From Pseudonocardia alni (GTDB taxonomy: Bacteria; Actinomycetota; Actinomycetes; Mycobacteriales; Pseudonocardiaceae), in the NCBI RefSeq assembly GCF_002813375.1, contig NZ_PHUJ01000003.1:3410001-3474000 (forward strand): a DNA stretch of 64,000 nt, read 5' to 3'. The translations under genes were made by a program, and so were the position numbers. Shown piece by piece: positions 26,126 through 34,371 of this stretch. The notes under the pieces are model-generated. The model saw only the letters and a program-made list of their open reading frames with translations, did no database searches and was not told the origin of the DNA. Numbering within the stretch: position 1 is the first letter of the stretch; every line of letters begins with the position of its first letter.

Positions 26126-26976
26126 CCGTCGAGGAACTCCCTGACCAGCGCGTTCACCTCGTCCGGGGACTCCCGGTTGGACCAGTGGCCACGGCCGGGC
26201 AGCACCACGAACCGGGCGCCCGGGACGGCCGCGGCCGCCGCGCGCGTCGTCGCGACGGGGACGCCCGCGTCTCGGTCGCCCTGCACGAACAGGGCGGGGC
26301 AGCGGATCTCCGGGAGCCGGGGGCGCAGGTCGACCCGCATCCGGCGGAGCCCGATCGAGTCGTTCTGCCAGTCGGAGCTGCCCGCGTTCCCGGCCCGGGC
26401 CTCGCCCAGGATCTGATCGACGATCCCGTCGAGGTCGGCCACGCGGCCTGCGTCGCCGAAGAGCGCGCGCCGGGTGAACGCGGTGACCGCCGCCCGGCTC
26501 CGGAACGCCAGGTTCGGCAGGGTCCGCGAGAGCAGCGGCACCCGCGCGGTCAGCCACAACAGCTGGTGCAGCCCCGGCGGGAAGCTCAGTGTCCCGGCCG
26601 GAGCGAGCGCCACCACGCGTTCCACCCGCTCCGGGTGCTCGATCGCGGTGGCCAGTGCGAGGGCGCCGCCCTGGGAGAGCCCCACGACGGCGGCCCGCTC
26701 GACGCCGAGGTCGTTCAGCACGTCGACGACCGTGCGCAACAGCACCTCGTGGGTCGCCCGGCCGTGCCACGGCCGGCTGCGCCCCTGCTTCGGCCAGTCG
26801 GGGGCGATGACGCGGTGGTCGCGGGCGAGGTCGGGGATCAGGTGGTGCCAGCTGAGCAGCGCGTTGTCGAGGCCGGCGCCGGACAGCAGCAGCACCGGTG
26901 GGCCGGACTCGCCCGCGAGGTGGACGTGCAGGTCGCCCTCGGGGCGGGGGATCACGTGGTCGCGCAGGGCGGTCAT
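26122..26976 (-). CDS. Alpha/beta hydrolase
   Basis: Predicted 284 residues. An alpha/beta-hydrolase fold with the oxyanion region LLLSGAGLDNA, the nucleophile elbow GLSQGGALA (Ser), an acid in the FVQGDRDAGVPV strand and the catalytic His in LPGRGHWSN, so the triad is complete. A cap helix region lies between ~130 and 200. Substrate unknown. ATG 26976 follows GGGAGG. It precedes (is downstream of) a VapBC-like pair on the same strand. Confidence 0.9.
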   Translation of the reverse strand: MTALRDHVIPRPEGDLHVHLAGESGPPVLLLSGAGLDNALLSWHHLIPDLARDHRVIAPDWPKQGRSRPWHGRATHEVLLRTVVDVLNDLGVERAAVVGLSQGGALALATAIEHPERVERVVALAPAGTLSFPPGLHQLLWLTARVPLLSRTLPNLAFRSRAAVTAFTRRALFGDAGRVADLDGIVDQILGEARAGNAGSSDWQNDSIGLRRMRVDLRPRLPEIRCPALFVQGDRDAGVPVATTRAAAAAVPGARFVVLPGRGHWSNRESPDEVNALVREFLDG

Positions 26977-26989
26977 CGGGTCCTCCCGG

Positions 26990-27373
26990 TCAGCGGGTCG
27001 CGTCGACGACGAAGCTCCGTCCGAGCCCGAGCAGTACCCGGTCCGCGGTGAGCAGCTGCATGCCGTCCTGGTCCGCCTGGGCGATGATGAGCCGGTCGAA
27101 CGGGTCGTGGCGGACGAGTTCGGGGAAGGCACGCAGGCCCTCGGCGTGGGTGGCCGTCACGTCCAGGACGACCAACCCCTGCTCCTCCAGCAGCTCCGGG
27201 AGCCCGGCCGGGACGTCGAGCTTTCCCAGCATGGCCTTGATGGTGAGTTCCCAGACCGATGCCGCCGAGACGTGGACCGCGGTCGCGGTCCCGATGATCT
27301 CGCGCGCCTTCGGGCCGAGCCGTTCGCTGTCGGTGAGGACCCACAGCAGGGCCTGGCTATCGAGGAGCAGCAT
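26990..27373 (-). CDS. PIN-domain toxin (VapC-like)
   Basis: Predicted 127 residues. A PIN ribonuclease domain with the first acidic residue in LLLDSQALLW, a central Glu in SVWELTIKA, and the second acidic cluster RHDPFDRLIIAQA; a late Thr-Ala-Asp (LLTADRVLL) completes the metal site. It would cleave RNA when free of antitoxin. It overlaps the antitoxin gene by 17 bp, the usual arrangement. The target RNA is unknown. Confidence 0.92.
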   Translation of the reverse strand: MLLLDSQALLWVLTDSERLGPKAREIIGTATAVHVSAASVWELTIKAMLGKLDVPAGLPELLEEQGLVVLDVTATHAEGLRAFPELVRHDPFDRLIIAQADQDGMQLLTADRVLLGLGRSFVVDATR

Positions 27374-27605
27374 CGTCGCCGTAGAACATGGCCTGGATGT
27401 CCTGGTCGACGCCCTCGAAGTCGGCGTCGTCGTAACGGACGCGGTCGCGGAGCCCGCCCAGGCGCACGGTCCGGCGCTGGTGCGGCACCAGGTCCGCCAC
27501 GGGCGTGCCGGCGCGCGAGATGACGATGTGTTCGCCCGCGGCGACGCGCTCCAGCAGTCGGGACAGGTGGGTCTTGGCCTCGTGGATGTTGAACTCGGCG
27601 GTCAC
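27357..27605 (-). CDS. Phd/YefM-type antitoxin
   Basis: Predicted 82 residues. The N-terminal DNA-binding fold starts FNIHEAKTHLSRLLERV and continues EHIVISRAGTPVADLV, standard for Phd/YefM antitoxins. The C-terminal ~30 residues are acidic (YDDADFEGVDQD) and should occupy the toxin active site. GTG start at 27605. It probably represses its own promoter in the 30-bp gap to bioN. Confidence 0.92.
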   Translation of the reverse strand: MTAEFNIHEAKTHLSRLLERVAAGEHIVISRAGTPVADLVPHQRRTVRLGGLRDRVRYDDADFEGVDQDIQAMFYGDDAAPR

Positions 27606-27635
27606 GGTGCCTCCGTCCGTCGGACCTGGTCCAGG

Positions 27636-28277
27636 TTAGTCCATCCCTCGGGATCCGGGTCGGTCGTCGGGTTCCTCGTCGCCCCACCCGCGCGCGGCGA
27701 GTGCCTCCCCGAGCGCGTCCGCGTGCCGCAGCGTCCGCACCAGGAACGGCACCGCGAACGCCGTCGGGGAGCGGTCCGCCCCGCGCGCCTTCGCCGCGGC
27801 CCGGACCTGCCCTGCGATGCCGGACAGCGTCCCGATCGACTGCACCGTCAGCCCGACGAGAAGGCCGAGGCGTTCGGGTGCGAGACCGAACCGGCGCAGC
27901 GGGCCGAGTCCCCGCTCCACGGCGCCGACCAGGTCGTCCACCCGGGTGGTGAGGGTGAACAGGGCCGCCGCGCCCATCGCGGCGACCAGCCGGAGCACGA
28001 TCACCAGCGTCCGTTCCGGCCCGAGCAGCCACCACTGGACCGCCCCGAGCAGCACGGCCAGCAGCACCAGCGTGCGCAGCACCGGCCGGGCCCGGTGCCA
28101 CGGGATCCGGGCGACCAGGTAGCCGGCGGCGACGGCCAGGCACAGCCCGCCGAGCACCCGCGGGTCCTCGGTGAGCACCGCCCCGACCGCGAGGGCCAGC
28201 ACCACGAGCAGCGACGGCCCGGCGGGCGCCCGGTGCAGCAGGCTGTCACCGGGCGCGTAGAGCCCCAGCGGGGTCAC
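27636..28277 (-). CDS. bioN: Biotin ECF transporter transmembrane subunit
   Basis: Predicted 213 residues, the EcfT/CbiQ-like T-component. It has four to five hydrophobic helices and a cytosolic coupling region with two Ala-Arg-Gly-type motifs: AAAKARGADRS and EALAARGWG. These contact the ATPase. GTG 28277 overlaps the upstream bioM stop by 4 bp. It is the last gene of a five-gene operon that starts with bioY. Confidence 0.9.
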   Translation of the reverse strand: MTPLGLYAPGDSLLHRAPAGPSLLVVLALAVGAVLTEDPRVLGGLCLAVAAGYLVARIPWHRARPVLRTLVLLAVLLGAVQWWLLGPERTLVIVLRLVAAMGAAALFTLTTRVDDLVGAVERGLGPLRRFGLAPERLGLLVGLTVQSIGTLSGIAGQVRAAAKARGADRSPTAFAVPFLVRTLRHADALGEALAARGWGDEEPDDRPGSRGMD

Positions 28278-28951
28278 GAGCCGCAGAGCCTGCGGTAGTA
28301 CGCGACGGCCGGACCGGGCTCGTCGTCGGCGACGACCCGCCCGCCGTCGAGGACGACGACGCGGTCGAAGCCCGTCAGCAGGTCCAGGTCGTGCGTGGCG
28401 AGCAGGACCTGCTGGCGCAGCCCGGCGAGCCGGTCGGCGAAGGCGCGCTTGTTGCGCAGGTCGAGCAGGGTGGTCGGCTCGTCGCAGACCAGCACGTCCG
28501 GATCCAGCACGAGCACCGCGGCCAGCGCGAGCAGCTGCTTCTGCCCACCGGAGAGCTGGTGCGCGGGGTGCTCGACGTGGTCGCCCAGCCCGAACCCGGC
28601 CAGGGTCTCCGCGGCGAGCCGGGCGCGCTCGGCCCGGTCGCGCACGGTCCGGCGCAGCGAGAACGCGACGTCCTCACCGGCGGTCGGCATGACGATCTGG
28701 GAGTCCGGGTCGCTGAAGACGAACCCGACCCGGCGGCGGACGGCGGCACCGTCGCGGGCGGGGTCGCGGCCGTCGACGCGGACGCTGCCCGAGCTCGGTG
28801 CGACGAGCCCGTTCACGGTCCGGGCCAGCGTGGACTTGCCGGAGCCGTTCGCGCCGACCAGCGCGACCCGGGGCTCGGCGAGGGTGAGGGTGACGCCGTC
28901 GAGGACGGTGCGCTCGCCGTAGCGGTGCCCGACCGCCTCGAACTCGATCAC
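28274..28951 (-). CDS. bioM: Biotin ECF transporter ATPase
   Basis: Predicted 225 residues, an ABC ATPase. Walker A is GANGSGKST (~34), the Q-loop is near FSDPDSQIVMP, the signature is QLSGGQKQLLALA, Walker B is VLVCDEPTTLLD and the switch His is in LATHDLDLL. It powers uptake with BioN and BioY. It overlaps its neighbours on both sides by GTGA. Confidence 0.94.
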   Translation of the reverse strand: MIEFEAVGHRYGERTVLDGVTLTLAEPRVALVGANGSGKSTLARTVNGLVAPSSGSVRVDGRDPARDGAAVRRRVGFVFSDPDSQIVMPTAGEDVAFSLRRTVRDRAERARLAAETLAGFGLGDHVEHPAHQLSGGQKQLLALAAVLVLDPDVLVCDEPTTLLDLRNKRAFADRLAGLRQQVLLATHDLDLLTGFDRVVVLDGGRVVADDEPGPAVAYYRRLCGS

Positions 28952-30075
28952 CGGACCACCCGCCAGCTCGTCGCGACGCCGAGGCCGCCGCCGGAGGACA
29001 GCGCCGCGATCCCGGTCTCGCCGCGGTCCTGCACGACGAGCCGGTGGAACAGCCGCACGACCAGCACCGCGCCGGAGGCGCCCCAGGGGTGGCCGAGCGC
29101 GATCGCGCCGCCGTCCGGGCTCACCCGCTGCTCGTCGATCCCGGCCGCGTCGAGGCAGGCCAGCGCCTGCCCGGCGAACGCCTCGGTGAACTCGACGGCG
29201 TCCGGGGACTTCGGCCGGTCGCGGAGCGCGGCGAGGGCGGGGACGGCGCCCAGACCGAGGTCGGCCGGGGGGCAGCCCCGGGTGGCGGCCGAGACCAGCG
29301 CGAGGCCGGGCACGCCCAGCTCCCGGCGTCGCCACTCCGGCACCAGCGCGACGGCGGCGGCCCCGTCGTTCACCCCGCAGGAGTTCGCGGCGGTGTGCAC
29401 GCCGCCGGGAGTGAACGCGGGCCGGAACCGGGCGAGCCGCTCGGGGGCGAAGCGGTCGCGGGGACGCTCGTCGGTGAGCACGGCACCGACCGGGACCAGC
29501 TCGTCGTCGAAGCGGCCGAGGCGCTGCGCGTCGACGGCGCGGGCGTGGCTGCGGGCGGCGAACGCGTCGAGCCGCGCGCGGGAGAGGCCCGCCCGGGTGG
29601 CGACGTCGTCGGCGGCGGGCCCCATGTCCGGGTCCGGGTGACCGGCCGGGGCGAACGGCGCGCGGGTGTAGACGGTGCCGTCGGCCCAGGTCCGCGTGGG
29701 CGCGGTCGACGGCGACTCGGCGCCCCCGGCGAGGTAGCCGGCGCCGTCCCCGGCGCGGATGCCCGCGGCGGCGAGAAGGATCGCGGCCAGCCCGCTCGCG
29801 CACTGCCGGTCCACGGTCAGGCCGGGCACGTCGTCGCCGAGCCCGGCGGCGAGCGCCGCGACCCGGGCCGGGTTGCCGCCGGGGCCGAAGACGTTGCCGA
29901 GCAGCACGTCGTCGACCGGGCCGCCGAGGGTCCCGGCCAGCGCCGCGAGGACGGGCGCGGCGAGCGCGTCGACGGTCACCGCGCGCAGCGCGCCGCCCGC
30001 GGTGCCGATCGGGGTGCGCCGCGCGGCGACGACGACCGGGGTGTCGGCCGTGGTGTCGCCGCCGGGGCCGGTCAC
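28948..30075 (-). CDS. Thiolase-like protein with altered active site
   Basis: Predicted 375 residues, thiolase fold. The nucleophile Cys is present at ~92 (DRQCASGLAA), and the GHP motif is in LGHPWGASGA. Two usual features are changed: the Asn-Glu-Ala-Phe motif reads FTEAFAGQAL, and the second catalytic Cys before the Gly triplet is replaced by Ser (ALSSGGGLG). It could therefore carry out a condensation or another acyl transfer rather than normal thiolysis. It overlaps the acyl-CoA ligase gene by 4 bp and lies in the biotin uptake operon. Role inferred only. Confidence 0.88.
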   Translation of the reverse strand: MTGPGGDTTADTPVVVAARRTPIGTAGGALRAVTVDALAAPVLAALAGTLGGPVDDVLLGNVFGPGGNPARVAALAAGLGDDVPGLTVDRQCASGLAAILLAAAGIRAGDGAGYLAGGAESPSTAPTRTWADGTVYTRAPFAPAGHPDPDMGPAADDVATRAGLSRARLDAFAARSHARAVDAQRLGRFDDELVPVGAVLTDERPRDRFAPERLARFRPAFTPGGVHTAANSCGVNDGAAAVALVPEWRRRELGVPGLALVSAATRGCPPADLGLGAVPALAALRDRPKSPDAVEFTEAFAGQALACLDAAGIDEQRVSPDGGAIALGHPWGASGAVLVVRLFHRLVVQDRGETGIAALSSGGGLGVATSWRVVR

Positions 30076-31394
30076 TCGGGGTCCCCGAGCGGGACGGCGT
30101 CGAGGGTCCCGTCGCGCAGTGCGGCGTCGACGGCGGCGCGGGCGGGCTTGCCCGAGCCCAGCCGCGGCAACGCCCGGGTGACCAGCCAGCGGCGCGGCCG
30201 CTTCGCCGGGGACAGCCCGGCCCGCGCCGCGGCGCGCAGCGCCCGCCGGTCCGGGACACCGTCGCGGGCCTCGACGACCGCCGTGACCACCATCCCCAGC
30301 GACGCGTGCGGGGTCCCGGCGACGACGACGTCCCCGACGCCCGCGACGCCGCGCAGCACCTGCTCGACCTCCTCGGCGGCGACCAGCGTGCCGCCGGAGG
30401 AGATGGTGGTGGCGGCGCGGCCGAGGACGGTCAGGCCGCCGTCGTCGGTGAGCTCGGCGCGGTCGCCGACGGTCGTCGGACCGGGGCCGGCCGGGAGGAG
30501 TGCGCCACGGATGAACCGGCCGTGCACCGACTGCGGGCTGTCCACCCACAGCACGTCGTCGCGCACGGTGAGGTGCACGTCCTCGACCGGGCGCAGCGGG
30601 CCGTCGTCGCGGCGGGTGGCGATCAGCGAGTGCTCGGCCGAGCCGTAGTACTCGAGCAGCGTGGTGCCGGGCAGCAGCCGCGCGACCCGCTCCCGCATCC
30701 CCGGCGCGACGTGCGCGCCACCGCACACCACGACCCGTGGCGCGGGGCCGCCCGGGCGGCGCTCCCGCTCGTCGAGCAGGGCGCTGAGCTGGGCGGGGAC
30801 GAGGTGGACCGAGCCGCCGTCGGGCAGGTCGGTCGGGTCGAGCCGGCCGCGGGTGACCAGGCCCAGACCGTGGTGCAGCGCGTGCAGCGCCCCGAACAGG
30901 TACAGCGTCGAGGACGGCGGTCCCGGCACGAGGACCGGTCCGGGCAGCGCACCGAGGATGTCGAACCCGATCCGCCAGGAGCGCCGGTCACGGGCCAGCA
31001 CGGTGGGGACACCGGTGCTGCCCGAGGTCGTCGGGAGCAGGAACAGCCCGGGCGTCCGCGCTCCGCCGTCGGCGGTCGCGGCCCGGCCGTCGGTGCCGAC
31101 GACGTGGTGCGGCGCGGCGTCGGCGAGCACCGCGTCGCGTTCGCGGCCGGTCCAGCCGGCGTCGGCCAGCAGCGACGCCGCGCCCAGCCGGTCCGCGGCG
31201 AGCAGGTAGGGCAGCACCGCCCAGCGGGCCCGGGTGGGGGTGTCGAGCACGACGCGTTCCCCGGCCCGCACCCCGAGCCGGGCGAGGCGCTCCCCGGCCG
31301 CGGCGACGGCGTCGGCGAGACCGCGCGGGAGCCAGGGGGCGGGGACGACGGGCGCGGCCGCGTCGTCGGCGGTCTCGCGTTCCGCCCCGCTCAC
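30072..31394 (-). CDS. Acyl-CoA synthetase/AMP-binding ligase
   Basis: Predicted 440 residues, shorter than the usual ~500-550. The ATP loop TTSGSTGVPTVL (~123), the adenine motif LEYYGSAEHS, an acidic ribose motif TVGDRAEL, and the late lysine (RLGSGKPARAA) are present, so adenylation should work. It would activate a carboxylate, perhaps pimelate or a biotin-related acid given its operon, but no substrate residue supports that. GTG 31394 overlaps the bioY stop by 4 bp. Confidence 0.88.
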   Translation of the reverse strand: MSGAERETADDAAAPVVPAPWLPRGLADAVAAAGERLARLGVRAGERVVLDTPTRARWAVLPYLLAADRLGAASLLADAGWTGRERDAVLADAAPHHVVGTDGRAATADGGARTPGLFLLPTTSGSTGVPTVLARDRRSWRIGFDILGALPGPVLVPGPPSSTLYLFGALHALHHGLGLVTRGRLDPTDLPDGGSVHLVPAQLSALLDERERRPGGPAPRVVVCGGAHVAPGMRERVARLLPGTTLLEYYGSAEHSLIATRRDDGPLRPVEDVHLTVRDDVLWVDSPQSVHGRFIRGALLPAGPGPTTVGDRAELTDDGGLTVLGRAATTISSGGTLVAAEEVEQVLRGVAGVGDVVVAGTPHASLGMVVTAVVEARDGVPDRRALRAAARAGLSPAKRPRRWLVTRALPRLGSGKPARAAVDAALRDGTLDAVPLGDPE

Positions 31395-31972
31395 CGGACC
31401 CGGGGCTCGGACGACGCGGAGCGGACCGGCAGCAGGTCCGGCAGGGCCCGGTGCACCAGCGACGCGATCAGCGCGGCCAGCACGATCTTGATCAGGTCAC
31501 CGGGCACGAAGACCAGGGACTGCACGATCCCGCCGGTGACGTCGCCGATGTAGACGCCCAGCCACGGCATGCCGATCACGTAGTCGGCGAGCAGCCCGGC
31601 CAGGCAGGCGAGCAGCAGCACGGGCAGCGACCGCGACCGGAACCGCGCCACGACCAGGCCCGCGACCAGCGCGGACAACAGCCAGCCGACGAGGAACCCG
31701 CCGCTGGGGCCGAAGAACGCGGCGCCGTTGCGGCCGCCGGACAGCAGCGGCAGCCCGACCGCGGTGAGCACCAGCAGCAGCGCGACCGAGGCCGTGCCGA
31801 GCCGCCACCCGAGGATCACACCGGCCAGGATCGGGCCGACGTTCTGCAGGACGATCGGGACCCCGGCCACTCCGGCGAAGCCGGGGAACAGCCCGAGGAC
31901 GGCGATGAACGCGGCGAACACGACCACGCGGGCGAGGTCGGCCGCGGGGAGCGCGGGACGGGATCCGGACAC
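31391..31972 (-). CDS. bioY: Biotin transporter substrate-binding subunit
   Basis: Predicted 193 residues with six membrane helices. Typical BioY features are VPIVLQNVGPILAGVILG near helix 2, GGRNGAAFFGPSGGFLVGW, and YIGDVTGGIVQSLVFVPGDL. It binds biotin and works with BioM/BioN. The GTG at 31972 was chosen because TACCCT ends six bases upstream (31979-31984), giving a leaderless start; the longer GTG at 31990 would place the promoter inside the gene. It heads the operon. Confidence 0.93.
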   Translation of the reverse strand: MSGSRPALPAADLARVVVFAAFIAVLGLFPGFAGVAGVPIVLQNVGPILAGVILGWRLGTASVALLLVLTAVGLPLLSGGRNGAAFFGPSGGFLVGWLLSALVAGLVVARFRSRSLPVLLLACLAGLLADYVIGMPWLGVYIGDVTGGIVQSLVFVPGDLIKIVLAALIASLVHRALPDLLPVRSASSEPRVR

Positions 31973-31978
31973 GCGCGA

Positions 31979-31984
31979 AGGGTA
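31979..31984 (-). promoter_or_regulatory. -10 hexamer, bioY operon
   Basis: On the minus strand TACCCT is followed by six bases (TCGCGC) and the GTG at 31972. Confidence 0.5.
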
Positions 31985-32041
31985 GGTCACATCGGTGTGC
32001 CGGAGGGGTGCCGTGCGGGTTGCGTCACGACACCCGACCGG

Positions 32042-33565
32042 TCACAGCACGCGGTGCAGGGTCCGGAAGCCGTCCGCGTCGGGTCCGGTGGGGTCGCCGT
32101 AGCCCGCACGGGCGAACAGCCGGGCCGAGGCGTCGTTGCCGGTGTGCACGACGGCGGTCACCGGGGTCCCGGCGCCGGTGCGGGCGCGCAGCGCGTCCTC
32201 CCCGGCCCGCAGCAGCGGCCCGGCGAGACCCTCCCCACGGCGCTCCGGCGCGACCGTGATCGACACCTCCCAGGCGGCGTCCGCGCGGTCCCAGCGGACG
32301 GTGCCGACCGGGCCGCGGGCGTCGTCGACGACCAGGAGCAGCCGGTCGTCGCGGTCCAGCGACCCGGCGAGCCAGCGGCGGTGCGTCGCGAGGTCGACCT
32401 CGTCGTGGCTGCGCGACCAGCGCCGGGTGCCGGGGTCGTTGCGCCAGGCCAGGAGGAGCTCGGCGTCGCCCGCCCGGGCGGGGCGGGCGCGGAGCACCCC
32501 GGCGAGCACCCGCTCCTCGGCGGCGACGCGTGCCTCCCGGCCGGAGGACGTGCCCACCGCGGTGGCCAGGGCGTCCACGACCCGGCCCGCGCCCTGGCCG
32601 TCGACGACGGTCGCGGCCCGGCCGGCGAGCGCGGCGCGGGCGTCCGGGCCGGTCAGCAGGGCGCGCAACACGGCTGCGGCTCCAGCCGGGTCGGTGAGGT
32701 CCCCGGGCCCGCCCAGCCCGGCGGCGGCACCGGCGTCGACGACGGTGCGGTAGCCCTCGGTCTGGTTGTCCGCGGCCCGGACCAGCGCCATCGGGACGCC
32801 CACGCAGCACAGCTCCCACACCGTCGTCCCGGCCGCGCTGACGACGAGGTCGGCCTCGGCCATCGCGGCGGGCAGGTCGGACAGCGGCGGGACGGCGCGG
32901 AACGTGGCGGGCCCGCCGGCGGGCAGGTCGAGGGGCCGCCCGCCGGGGACGACGACGTCGACCGCGGCGGGGGCGTCCGCGGCGGCGAGGGCGGTGACCA
33001 CCCGGGGCAGCAGCCCGGCGGCGTCGGTCCCGCCCATGACGACCAGTACGCGGAGCGGCCCGGTGCCGGGGGCGTCGGCGGTGCGCAGGGCCCGCCGGGC
33101 GCGGGCACGGCGGGCCGCCAGCCGCAGCGGGGCGTAGCCGGGGCCGCGGAGCAGGACGGGGGAGCCGTCGTCGGGGCGGGCGTGGTCGTCGGCACCCATG
33201 TTGGGGTCGACCACGACGTCGCCGGGACGCCGGCCGGTCGCGAAGTCCTCCACCGTGGACAGCACGACCCCGGCGTCGTGCAGGGCCGGACGCAGGTCGT
33301 CGCCGAGCAGGTAGTGGTCGACGTGCACGGCGTCGATCCGGTGCTCACGGGCCAGCGCAGCGAGTCCGCCGGCGGTGTCGGCCGGGGGCAGGACGGGTCC
33401 GGGCTCCCGGACCAGCCCGGACCACAGCCAGTCCAGCCCGTCGAGCCGTCCCGACCAGGACACCTCGTGCCCGGAGAGCGCCGCGGCCTCGGCGACCGCG
33501 GCACACCGGACGGCGTGCCCCACCCCCGTCGACGGCCCGGCGTCGCAACGCAGCAGCAGACGCAC
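32042..33565 (-). CDS. Fused PseG nucleotide-sugar hydrolase and PseH N-acetyltransferase
   Basis: Predicted 507 residues. Residues 1-~345 match PseG: the catalytic His is in GVGHAVRC, VVDPNMGADD follows, and the GT-B-like nucleotide loop is AAGTTVWELCCVGVPMALV. Residues ~360-507 are a GNAT domain (ELLLAWRNDPGTRRWS and VAPERRGEGLAGPLL, the acetyl-CoA loop) resembling PseH. The two normally separate steps, acetylation at C4 and release of UDP, would be made by one protein. It starts 2 bp after the PseF stop. Order of domains: PseG then PseH. Confidence 0.88.
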   Translation of the reverse strand: MRLLLRCDAGPSTGVGHAVRCAAVAEAAALSGHEVSWSGRLDGLDWLWSGLVREPGPVLPPADTAGGLAALAREHRIDAVHVDHYLLGDDLRPALHDAGVVLSTVEDFATGRRPGDVVVDPNMGADDHARPDDGSPVLLRGPGYAPLRLAARRARARRALRTADAPGTGPLRVLVVMGGTDAAGLLPRVVTALAAADAPAAVDVVVPGGRPLDLPAGGPATFRAVPPLSDLPAAMAEADLVVSAAGTTVWELCCVGVPMALVRAADNQTEGYRTVVDAGAAAGLGGPGDLTDPAGAAAVLRALLTGPDARAALAGRAATVVDGQGAGRVVDALATAVGTSSGREARVAAEERVLAGVLRARPARAGDAELLLAWRNDPGTRRWSRSHDEVDLATHRRWLAGSLDRDDRLLLVVDDARGPVGTVRWDRADAAWEVSITVAPERRGEGLAGPLLRAGEDALRARTGAGTPVTAVVHTGNDASARLFARAGYGDPTGPDADGFRTLHRVL

Positions 33566-33567
33566 GG

Positions 33568-34293
33568 TCAGCCCTCGGCGAGGGACTTCTGGCGGACGTG
33601 CGCGTTGCGCTCCACCAGGTCGGGTCGTGACCGCAGCACCGCCACCACCGACCGCCAGTCGCTCCGGCCGCCCAGTGCCTCCACCAGGCCCTGCAGGGCG
33701 TGCAGGTCGTCGGCGGTGTCGAGGGTGACGCGCAGGTCGTCGGCCGCCGGGGCGACGACGAGCCCGAGGCAGCGGAACCGCTCCGGGGCGCCGTAGAGGC
33801 CCGACGTCACGTGGATCCGGTCGTGGCCGGTCGCGGTGCCGGCCAGCTCGCGCAGCGCACCGGTGCGCGCCAGCTCGACGTCGAGGCCGCGGGGCAGGGT
33901 GCGCACCAGGGTGGTCGCGACGTAGTCGTGGCCGGGGGCGTCCCGCCAGGTCGCGGCGACCAGCGACACCAGCGCCGGGTCGAGCAGCGGGCAGTCCGCG
34001 GTCAGGCGCACCACGGCGTCGCAGGGGTGCTCGTCGGCGGCCTGGACGAAGCGGGCGAGCACGTCGTCCTCGGAGCCGCGCACCACCGGGGCGCCGAGCG
34101 CCGCGGCCCGCTCGGCCACGGCGTCGTCGCCCGCGGCGGTCGAGGTCGCGACGACCACCCGGTCGACGCCCTCGGCGGCACGGGCGGCCGCGACCACCCG
34201 GTCGAGCACCGGTGTCCCGCCGAGATCGGTGAGCACCTTGCCCGGGAGCCGCGTCGACCCCGTCCGCGCCTGGATGACCGCGTTGACCCGCAC
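33568..34293 (-). CDS. pseF: CMP-nonulosonate cytidylyltransferase
   Basis: Predicted 241 residues. The nucleotide-binding N-terminus NAVIQARTGSTRLPGKVL and the loop ELAAALGAPVVRGSEDDVLA (sequence AERAAALGAPVVRGSEDDV) followed by LTADCPLLDP are typical of SpsF/PseF-type cytidylyltransferases. It activates the nonulosonic acid with CTP before transfer. The GTG at 34293 is favoured because it gives the standard N-terminus and has AGCAGG upstream; ATG 34335 is an alternative adding 14 residues. It is divergent from pseB. Confidence 0.85.
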   Translation of the reverse strand: MRVNAVIQARTGSTRLPGKVLTDLGGTPVLDRVVAAARAAEGVDRVVVATSTAAGDDAVAERAAALGAPVVRGSEDDVLARFVQAADEHPCDAVVRLTADCPLLDPALVSLVAATWRDAPGHDYVATTLVRTLPRGLDVELARTGALRELAGTATGHDRIHVTSGLYGAPERFRCLGLVVAPAADDLRVTLDTADDLHALQGLVEALGGRSDWRSVVAVLRSRPDLVERNAHVRQKSLAEG

Positions 34294-34371
34294 CCGTACC
34301 TGCTTCGATTCGTCCGGTTGAGCGCGTGCCATCATGCCGGGCGGAAGAAATTCCGCAGATCTGGAGGCGTG

